NCBI RefSeq assembly: GCF_000350225.1
Contig: NW_005178874.1
Coordinates: forward strand, 222,677 to 286,676
Reading direction: 5' to 3'
DNA length: 64,000 bases
DNA from: Chondrus crispus
Taxonomy: Eukaryota; Rhodophyta; Florideophyceae; Gigartinales; Gigartinaceae
Positions 56,430 through 64,000 of the stretch are shown here, in pieces. How positions within the stretch are numbered: position 1 is the stretch's first letter; every line of letters begins with the position of its first letter. A model generated the notes under the pieces. It worked only from the letters and a program-made list of their open reading frames with translations, searched no databases and was not told the origin of the DNA. A program made the position numbers and the translations under genes.

Positions 56430-57135
56430 TATCTGAATTTTCAGCCTTACGTCGCAAATGCTTACAGAAGGAGAATCACGATGAACCCGATGTTCTTTGA
56501 GCTTTTAAGCAGATCTTTAAATAGATCATCATGGTTGCCAAAACAAATGCTTTTTTCTACTTTCGAAAAGGCGTTTATTTGTCAATTATTAACACGCAAT
56601 TTGGGAGAAAAGGGGCACCAAATCAGCCACATAAAATTTTGCGCAAAACCTGCGCATTGGTCGGATTTCGAAACTTTCTTCACGAAACGGTCGCTTGGAG
56701 TGTCCCTGGTCATCCCACGGAGTATCGTATTGATTGGAGTACGACAAGGGTCTCGCATTTCGACAGCAATGGTGAGTGATTTGGGGGGTCGACGGGTGTA
56801 ACGGCTCTTTCGGACATCGGTAAAAATAGTCAAAAAAAAGGCCCAGTGCATCATATCCACTCTCGAAAGTATCCAGCAATGTTGGATGCATTGAGATTGC
56901 AAGAGATGCAGGACGAAGAAGCGTCATGTGCTCGTTCGTTCTCAATATCATGAGGCCGACGTTTACGGCAGCACATCCTCTTATCGTCAGCAATTGCAAT
57001 TGTGAATTCGATATTCACAAGAAGTCCTTCGGTTCGGCGACTACTTTATTCAGGTCTCGTACGCTTGCCGAATCCCCCCAAACCTCTTCTCTTCACATTG
57101 ACTGTGGTCAATTGGTGCGCCAATCTCAATCCCCA
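56430..57135. other. Decayed or intergenic sequence
   Basis: An 82-codon plus-strand frame (56531-56779) runs up to a donor-like GGTGAGT, but no convincing next exon is visible. The same-frame extension of the downstream AT-hook gene reaches back to 56926 without a recognisable domain. Confidence 0.35.
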
Positions 57136-57972
57136 ATGAAATGCGGACATAAGCAAGGCGTCTGTCGTGTGTGCGGTACATGCCCGCGATGCCCATCTTG
57201 CATCTGTCATGGCCCAAAATGACGCCCTGGGCGTCCGACCAAGGCCCCAAAGCGCCTTCAAAGGCTATCTGCCGGTGCTGCTGCCAAAAAAATCCGGCTG
57301 GCCTCTTCCTCAGAAAATAATTCGCCTTCATGTGATAGAGAGGATTTATCCCAAGATTATGCATCTGGTTATCATGAGATAAATCCTATTGGATTGTTGG
57401 AAGCTATAAACATTCCAAGGTGGGAGACAAAACGTTTGCCACGTGAAGATCGACGTTTATTTCCAATAAACGAGCTCAAGTTTGACGAGTTGGACAGCCT
57501 GCATACACTCATTGAGAAGATTTTGTTGTCAATTTGTTGCACTTTATTACCGTCCTTCCCGATTGAGTTATATCGGTCATTTAGGGAGCAAAATGTAGGT
57601 GATGCCTTACTGAAAGGTGCGATTGTTGAGGGCGTTAAGGCGGCAAAACCCTGTTCTGTAGAGGGGAAAACTCTAAGAGCAGTTTTATGTTCATGTTTAT
57701 CTGCTAAGGAGGTTCGACGGCTGCTGTTGGGTGATAGAATTGTTGTACATATAGAAAATGAAGAAGGCATTGCAGCGTCCGTGATGGGCGAGGAACCCAA
57801 TCGAGAAAACCCCGCTCCGACACTATCAGAAGAAGACCTAAACAATGTCACATTATTTTTCCAAAGCACAGTCACAGGTTCTGGCAGTACTGTCAATCAG
57901 GACAAAACTACAAGGGAGGTAAACCTAGATGGTTTGGAAGTAGCCGAAGAAGGCGATAAGCGAGCCCTCTGA
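57136..57972 (+). pseudogene. Cys-cluster / AT-hook protein, one in-frame stop
   Basis: From MKCGHKQGVCRVCG the text has a dense cysteine cluster (CRVCGTCPRCPSCICHG), then TGA at 57220-57222, and in the same frame RPGRPTKAPKRLQRL, an AT-hook (GRP core in basic surroundings). It continues without a break for 250 codons through LLEAINIPRWETKRLPREDR and an acidic C-terminus. A compact zinc-binding module next to an AT-hook suggests a DNA- or chromatin-binding protein, possibly from a transposon. I recognise no family. The single stop makes it a recent pseudogene; alternatively, translation starts at the Met beginning MLEAINIP and gives a 192-residue protein. Confidence 0.5.
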
Positions 57973-58217
57973 GATGGATATCAGGCGCAGCATGGAGGAG
58001 TAGCGATGCAGGATTAGGTCGGCGGACGCGAGCGCGGAATCCGTGGCGTTGGCGGAGGCGGGCGCTACGTCGTGTACCGTGCGGACGGCGGGCGTGTGCG
58101 CACGTGGGCGCGCCTGCAGTCCAAGGGGACTTGGAGCGGGGTGGCGGCGGCGGTGGAGAGGAGGAGGAGGAGGGAGAGGAAGGCGACGGGGCGGAGGATC
58201 CGCGGCGGCAGCGACAT
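57963..58217 (-). pseudogene. 5' fragment of a secreted-protein gene
   Basis: Starts MSLPPRILRPVAFLSLLLLL followed by STAAATPLQVPLD, a textbook signal peptide with cleavage near ATA. The frame stops at 58065, but one base away a Thr/Ala-rich reading continues (VHDVAPASANATDSALASAD, LILHRYSSMLRLISISEGSL) to about 57963. This looks like the first exon or start of a secreted protein with one frame change, cut off where the neighbouring plus-strand frame ends. Confidence 0.4.
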
Positions 58218-59091
58218 GGTGGCGTTGGGGGATGGGGACGTGGTAGGAGGGGCAGAGGAGTCTTTGATGCGCACTGTCACATCCTGAGGAGACTCTTGCC
58301 GTTGAGGTTCAGACCCAACCTCATGGAAGCTAAGTGGGCTTGCCATATCCGAGAACGAACTGGTGCGTTTCTGTGAGCACACATATGCGGGGGCAGGTCG
58401 ACAACACTATCGTACCCCTCGGAGCTCATACTGCAAAAGCAATGTTTTTGGATTATTTTACCGATGTCTTTCCCGCGAAAAGTGCCAATGTTTGATCAGC
58501 TCTTGAGGAGATGAGAGCTTTGCGATTCCAAAAAAAGCCACACAGTCGCCATCAGTGGACCCAGTGCTTTCCAACGATACCAAGTAAGTACTACTGGATA
58601 GCTTCCGCAAATTACACTAAGTGTTTTTTGGTGGCAGGTGGGGTATTATTTGTGCCTCTTCCCTCGCAAATTGCGTGTTAAATGACTTCAAACAGACAAA
58701 TAGAAGGCAAGCGTATTCAAAACAAACAATGGAACATCTTATCGCTGTTTATGACTTTTTTAGGTACATGCAATGGCGTCATCGACAAAGATCTGGCAAT
58801 GCCCAAAACGGTCAAAGCTGTAATAAAGCAGGTAACACCCAGTTTGGTGTCAGAAAACTGCAAATACGCCACCCTCTCCACACACAGACGTTGTTGAAAA
58901 CTACGCCACGTTGGAGCTTTTGTGATTAAAAATGAGTAAAAACATCCCGCATTTGTTCAGCCCTTCAGTTTGAGGATTTTACTGTAATCAGACTACAGAA
59001 GATATGTTGCGGATCACACCGCTCATAGTATTTCCAGGAGCACTATTGCGGAAAGATATCTCCCTTTAACATATGCCTAGCAACGAATTTT
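58218..59091. other. Intergenic, no gene seen
   Basis: The part next to 58217 should hold the promoter of the secreted-protein fragment. Plus-strand frames of 70-100 codons around 58.6-58.9 kb lack domains. Confidence 0.4.
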
Positions 59092-59508
59092 CTATTTGTC
59101 GCGCATGTGGGAAAGCTTCACCAAAAAGTGGAACAGTATGTCAGTAGTAATAATATTACCCATTGCCTCATCCTCTTCCAATCCCATCCTGATGCCCCTG
59201 TACAGAGTAAATTCCTGGACGAATGTGATGAAGCTCTCACAAAGCGAGTACCATGGGTTTAGAAATAGTCTCTCTATCACATGAGAGCAAACATCCCTTG
59301 CACGTTCCTCCCAGGCACGGTTGCAAAACACGTTCATAGTCTCAATCCATCTCTCTGTGTTTCTTACAGCCTTAAGAAGACGGGCTAAGCTTTTCTGACA
59401 TTTCTCCCACGCTTCTCGAGATTTCTCAACTTTCGAGACGTCACAATAGCCTTCATAAAGGTCATATCCGTCTAAAATGGTCCGACAGATTGGGCACTTA
59501 GAGCACCC
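59092..59508 (-). pseudogene. C-x2-C containing fragment, unknown
   Basis: Open for 138 codons but with no Met until the middle: GCSKCPICRTILDGYDLYEG, then a helical, charged stretch (KSREAWEKCQKSLARLLKAV, WEERARDVCSHVIERLFLNP, ...GIRMGLEEDEAM). The opening C-x2-C-x2-C recalls the end of a RING/zinc-binding domain, and the following helices resemble a coiled-coil. An in-frame stop just upstream cuts off the rest. No family recognised. Confidence 0.3.
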
Positions 59509-60144
59509 CTATTGACTGAGTAAATGAGTAAGTTTTTAGGTTTTTGGAGATAGTTTTGCAACATGGCAACTCTATTGGGGGTGGCTATCTCCAAAAATTT
59601 GGCATTTTGAGTAAATCCGTATCCAAACTGTTGGCGGCGAAGGAGGTGGGCCGCGCGCGTAGGGGAGCGAGATGTTTGTTTTCAGAAGCGAGAAACGTTT
59701 ATTGCAAGGGGAGGGTCGGTCCGGCGTTCTTCTGTTTTTCTTCTTGCGGTGTGTCGGCGCGCCCCTTTCTCTTATAGAGGGGCCGCCATCATCTTCCACT
59801 CCACAGGACCGCCGCTCTTCAAAGGGAGATTGTCCACGTGTACACCTGGCGAACACGTAGACTAATAAAATCACCTTTTGAAGGCTTTGGTCCTGGGGCC
59901 ACTCCTGGGTATTGTAACCGTTGCGTACCTAATCACCAATTTTCTCGATACACGAGCGCGACATTCACAATTTTAATTACAAAATATGAAAATATTGACA
60001 GATTCTGCTCAATCAAATTGCAATCAATATCAGCAGTGAGTCCAAAAAACGTACGTGGCAATTGTTCTCACCAACCAGCAAATTTGAAAAAAGCCTGAAG
60101 CTTACTGTAACCTGCCAAAACAGTATCATTTTATGGGAATTGCC
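59509..60144. other. Intergenic, small inverted repeat
   Basis: A stem TTTTTGGAGATAG...CTATCTCCAAAAA spans about 59545-59600 with GAGTAAAT repeated outside it, so a tiny foldback is possible. Otherwise nothing recognised. Confidence 0.4.
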
Positions 60145-62199
60145 TAATTGCCAACCACAAATTTTAAGAATTTATGCGCCGTGGCCCGTACGTAACGTCC
60201 GCTATAGAGCTTCTCAGACAGCATAACGTGAGCTGCGGGGAGCACTTGAGGTACGATCACGAGCTCGACTTCGTCTGCTCTCTCTACTCCGGCAAAGAGA
60301 AGTGAAAACCGGGGAGCGTTGAGGAGCAAGAGTCACCAGACGACGGCGGTCTGCTGCAGAGTTTAAACGATATTCAAGTCGCAAATCGTTCTGTTCCATC
60401 TCTTCCGGCGTCACCTTCGCACCATGGCGTCGGCGGCTCTCCCTCTCTGCCAAGGCCTCGAGGACAACGTCTGCCGTAAGATGTGCGCCCTTTGCAGTAG
60501 AAATTCTAATTGTCCCTTGGTCCTCGATGTCTGCGTCCCGAATCAGTCTTCTCCCCGGCCTCCTTAAAGATAACAAAACAGTCTCCAAGCTCGGAGACGG
60601 TGCCAATTCTGATTCATTATGTGTGTAGAACGCAAGCCCCTGAAGCGGTTCTGCACTTGCAGTGCGTGTTACTACATCCCAAACCCACACTTTTTAAATC
60701 CGCTACATATATTAGACACACTCAGGGCGTCTGAGAGTGCATAACGAATTATATCTGCCACATCGAAGGCGTCAAGAATAGATTTGCTCATGGCCCGGCT
60801 ATGTACTTCCCGTTGTAAAAACGACTTGAAAGGGCCAAAACCCGTTACATCAAGGGGCTGTAGAACATGTGACGTATGCGCAGGCAGCCCCACCATGACC
60901 ACGTCATTGTCCTTTAGGTACTGCAGCACCGTATACTGAATGTGGCAACTGTAGCCATCAAACAGCAATAAAAGTTTTTTGCACCGGACACGGAGCTACT
61001 TAGTCTCTTCAACAAAAGATACAGTCCAGTCCAAAAAAAATTAGAGTCCACGCCAGCGGGATCACGCTGATAAAAGTAGCATGGCGGCAAAAAATTATGC
61101 ACAGTCTGAATTGTAGCACCCACGCGACGGTAATGTGGCTGTTTTCCCGGGTACACCACAATTGGATTGAATGCCTGACCAGCGGCATTTACGACAAACA
61201 TAATTGTGACTCGATCTAAATTGCCTTTCGTTTTTGCAGCAGTAGACACCAAGATACGATTTGCCAATCCAATCCCCTTTCTTAGGCTTCTACCCGTCAT
61301 TTTGTGAAACGAAATCCCAGACTCATCCACGTTAAAGATACGTCTGGGGTCATTAATACTGTAGCGATGAATAATTTCTTGCAGCCGGGCAATGTGTTCG
61401 CAAACTATGGGCCGTGTAGCGGCCTTGATACGAGCTTGTTCTATTGCTCGGACAGGTTTTATACTTAGATCTGAATGACGAGTGAGGAAGCACTTGACCC
61501 AGCGGAGGGAAGGAAGCCTGACAACAAAAGGCAATTGGCGACGACGGTGCCATGGTAGCATCTTGCAAACTTGACTTGCCAACTGTCGAAAGTTTGTGAG
61601 AGTAAGTGGTGTGTTATGATTAATAAAATCTCCGGCGGCAGCCGCAATCAGCTCTTCCTCAGCTTGCAGTAGCAAAACGGGACGTCCTGCTTGTCTCACG
61701 GTTACAGTTATGTCTGAAGCCTGCTCTGGCTCGCGGGGGGTGGGTCTTTGACCCAGTTACGGTACGCAGTTCGACCCTTCCAAAGCGTAACTCCGTGTTT
61801 TTTGGTCGCATGCTTTAGGGGGACCGAGCGGAAGGCATGGTCAAATATCACGTTCTGTTGCTTGCGGTAGTTTGTCGTATCCATGGCTATGAAAGGGGCT
61901 GGATTTGAGAGTCACAGTATGTGTGCCAGGCCGTGGAAAGGAAGTCGTGGGGAGAAGGGGTTTTTGGAATGACTCGGGAAGAGAGTCCAGCGTAATTTAT
62001 GTCCTGTTGCTGGCCATATACGGATCATAGGGATCCGGGCGTTGATTGTGGCGCCTTCGGTTTCGCGCTAAAGTTGTTTGTGCTCGTCTGAAAAGAGTTC
62101 TGTTCGTAGTTCTTAGCGGGAAAGGTGGTGGAGGAGGTACTACACTTCGAAAAACTATGTGAAAATCCCGGTTGGTAATTAAGCACAAGTTGGTAATTA
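60145..62199 (-). mobile_element. pogo/Tigger-type DNA transposon, broken
   Basis: About 2.05 kb around a pogo-type transposase. Candidate ends: TAATTGCCAAC at 60145 and, inverted, GTTGGTAATTA at 62171 and again at 62189. The end calls are tentative because the inverted match is short. The transposase makes the family assignment firm. Confidence 0.6.
60214..61884 (-). pseudogene. pogo-type transposase (DDE_1), two or three frame changes
   Basis: Opens MDTTNYRKQQNVIFDHAFRS with a psq-type helix-turn-helix (VPLKHATKKHGVTLWKGRTA), changes frame near 61700-61740, then has a CENP-B type domain (AEEELIAAAAGDFINHNTPL, WVKCFLTRHSDLSIK) and the catalytic core. First Asp is in RIFNVDESGISF, second in LLFDGYSCH, third in HTSHVLQPLDVTGFGPFKSF. 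These are the three acidic positions of DDE_1, with the DGH-like and PLD..FGP.K wording typical of pogo/Tigger. Frame changes near 60960 and 60680 separate the second Asp block and the C-terminus. Cut-and-paste transposase, now inactive. The helix-turn-helix resembles those in the fragments at 10.4 and 25.7 kb. Confidence 0.85.
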
Positions 62200-62809
62200 A
62201 ACGTGCAACAGTTACCCTGTACAGTACCCCAAATCTCCCCCACACGACCCCCTCCCCAGCCCCACACCCGGGCCGGGGCAACATATATACTGAGCGCTGG
62301 CCGCACCTTTGCCTCTGGTGCTTGGCTCGAGTCAGGAAACCGGGGCTCGACCTTGACGATCCAATTGACACAAGTTAGTGTCACCATCGACACCCTTCCC
62401 CCAATCGCTCCACGTATACACGTGTACGTCTCATCATCACTGAAAGCTATCACCTCTATCATTAATCTACCCACCTTCTCTATTTTTCACACAAACTAAC
62501 TTCAGTGTTCCTGCGTTTTCCTCGAAGAACCTGACACCGCATCAGACTTTAGTCGCCTCCTGTTTCAGAGATCGCTGATTGCTTGTGTAGCAGTACTCAG
62601 GTGAGAACAGCAGTTGGCTCTTAAAAGGACTTTTCCGGAATAAAAAGATTTCTGAGGGGGGCATTTGTCCCAAAAATAAGGCTGAATTATTTAAACACGG
62701 AGCAGTTGATTGATAACCTAAAATTGTTTAAATGCTTAGCTTACTGTAGTCTTCGCCGCATGCAGCCTAGTTACGGCGTGATGACCGAAACCTCAAATTT
62801 TTCTGCGCG
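62200..62809. other. Intergenic, no gene seen
   Basis: C-rich on the plus strand around 62220-62290. Open frames on both strands overlap and lack domains. Confidence 0.4.
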
Positions 62810-63320
62810 ATGGTCAGACCTTTTACGCGAGAGGTTTGGGGCCGTAGAATGAGTGGATTGCTAGAGTGTGGAGAGGAGGAGGCGTTCGAAACAACCGGAA
62901 ATACTCTAGTCGAGAAACGCGACGAAACTTGGGATGACTCATTAAGCCCCCATGATCTCGTTGCAATAAGGGACGCGCTTGAATTGGCCGGTCTGTTGTT
63001 GAAACGAATTGAGGACAGCACACCTACCACCTTCTTGTCGCAGAAAGAGATTGCATATAGCTGGCATTTCAGAGATGCCAGCTATATGCAATCTCACAGT
63101 CAGTCGAGCACATGATGCTCGGCAAGCGCTCGAGGAGGTGCTACACGGCAGTCCGATGGAGATCTTGATGGGGCAAAAACTCCTTTACGTTCGACCGCGA
63201 GGGGTGCACAAAGGAGCAGCAGTGGCTGAAGTGTTGAGACGCTTCGATGTCGAGGGTGAGGCGCCGGACTGGGTTTGTTCTATTGGTGACGACCGAACCG
63301 ATGAAGACATGTTTAAATAA
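62810..63320 (+). pseudogene. Trehalose-6-P synthase/phosphatase, C-terminal fragment
   Basis: Remnant of the HAD-type trehalose-phosphatase domain found at the C-terminus of class II TPS proteins. Seen: LSQKEIAYSWHFRDA (family: ..KE.ALVWHYRDAD), MGQKLLYVRPRGVHKGAAV (KPQGVSKG, HAD motif III Lys) and CSIGDDRTDEDMFK (GDDxxDExMF, motif IV). The first HAD motif (DxDxT) and the entire synthase domain are absent. The frame changes exactly at a 49-bp hairpin (63047-63095) that re-copies the preceding 21 bases in inverse orientation. The frame ends right after motif IV. A relic, not a working enzyme. Confidence 0.75.
63047..63095. repeat. Perfect 21-bp-arm hairpin inside the TPS relic
   Basis: Arm GAGATTGCATATAGCTGGCA(T), 7-base loop TTCAGAG, then the exact inverse. 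The left arm encodes conserved EIAYSWH wording; the right arm is its inverted copy and carries no family sequence. Confidence 0.95.
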
Positions 63321-63386
63321 ATATATCGCAATGCTGACGGGAAGAATATTAGTGTTCACACATGTACAGTTGAACGGAAGAGCACT

Positions 63387-64000
63387 TCAGCCAATTATTA
63401 CGTACAGCATGTTGATGAAGTGCGTGACTAGTTGGAAAGGCTCACACAAGTAGATGTAAATTCGCCTTGATGGGGCATAAAATATTTGTATAGGAAGAAG
63501 ACATGGCATCTTCTCAGAGCCTGTCGCGTAATGTCTCGGCCTTGCCTCCCTCCTCTCACTCCGTCGCTTGCTCGTGCACACATTGTTCGGATCGTCTAGC
63601 CTGTTTGGCAGCCAACCGTTAACAGTTGGACCCCTTTCCACATCTACCAGAATGCGATGGCCTCCTGACCTCATCCGGTTCGCTTCTCGCTATGCAATCT
63701 TCATATCGCATTCTCGTTCAAACTCAACAAATGCGTAGTCTCTCAAAACTCCCTCTCGATCTAATGGCATAACAGTTGCCACAGGGCCATATGCCTCGAA
63801 TGCATCCTGCAATGACTTCTCCACCATGGTAAAGGGCAGATTAGCAGCAAACAGCGTGCAATACGCACTTTTTGTCTTTGCAGAATCGTCGCTTTTTGGG
63901 TCCCACTGGTCTCCTCTCGTTTTTAACGATTTCTGAGGCCTTCTTCAACGCGGCGTTCCGAACACGCCGCCTTCTTTGAGCAGGTGTTTCAAAGGGTGTC
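63387..64000 (-). pseudogene. U1-70K (SNRNP70)-like gene, partial and decayed
   Basis: U1-70K binds stem-loop I of U1 snRNA in the spliceosome. From the window edge inward: TPFETPAQRRRRVRNAALKK (the family's ETR.ER...K lead-in), a frame change at the A-run near 63922, then QWDPKSDDSAKTKSAYCTLF (human MWDPHNDPNA), RRM with RNP2 TLFAANL, SLQDAFEAYGPVATVMPLDR, RNP1 RDYAFVEF, then TAG at 63690-63692, and SGGHRILVDVERGPTVNGWL (family RVLVDVERGRTVKGW). After NRLDD the text is no longer recognisable. The G of the RNP1 RG(Y/F) is Asp. The gene's start lies beyond the window. Two breaks and the RNP1 change make this a pseudogene; a working copy must exist elsewhere. Confidence 0.8.

Overview
This is nuclear DNA of a red alga, almost certainly Chondrus crispus (carrageen). 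The deciding evidence is the gene at 24.0-24.7 kb: its mature part reads, as far as I can recall it, as the long-chain flavodoxin crystallised from this species, here with a plastid-type transit peptide. The layout also fits: few, short, mostly intron-poor genes lie in small islands inside a mass of nested transposable elements.

Layout. 0-1.2 kb: dispersed composite repeats. 1.7-9.1 kb: a decayed NAD(P)HX epimerase gene and a CPBP (CAAX-type) membrane protease gene split by a young, complete-looking Ty1/copia element. 9.4-15.5 kb: another composite repeat, a pogo-like transposase fragment, tandem repeats, and a large CACTA/Plavaka-type transposase reading frame. 15.9-18.5 kb: two minisatellites. 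18.6-21.4 kb: a Ty3/gypsy chromovirus fossil. 22.6-31.6 kb: the main host island, with a spliced hypothetical gene, flavodoxin, a DUF1989 (urea-carboxylase-associated) protein and a two-exon 1-Cys peroxiredoxin; a 0.94-kb pogo deletion derivative sits inside it. 33.1-40.4 kb: a complete-length Ty3/gypsy element with an antisense accessory reading region. 42.7-43.7 kb: one hypothetical gene. 45.4-56.4 kb: a three-level nest (pogo-type MITE, split by a Ty1/copia element, split by a Ty3/gypsy chromovirus), each level with its own target duplication. 57-64 kb: gene relics (a Cys-cluster/AT-hook protein, a secreted protein, a C-x2-C fragment, a pogo transposase, a trehalose-phosphate synthase/phosphatase C-terminus, and a U1-70K RNA-binding protein).

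The most unusual signal is the antisense region of the 33-40 kb element. It opens with a near-copy of the histone H3 N-terminal tail. Lysines 4 and 14 are kept, but lysines 9 and 27, the silencing methylation sites, are replaced. Two other elements in the window carry integrase chromodomains, the module that reads methylated H3 in chromoviruses. Tail mimics and tail readers therefore sit in the same retrotransposon community.

Probably intact host genes: flavodoxin, peroxiredoxin, DUF1989 protein, the spliced hypothetical and perhaps the 42.7-kb gene. Nearly everything else is mobile DNA or decay. All similarities are from reading by eye; no searches were run.
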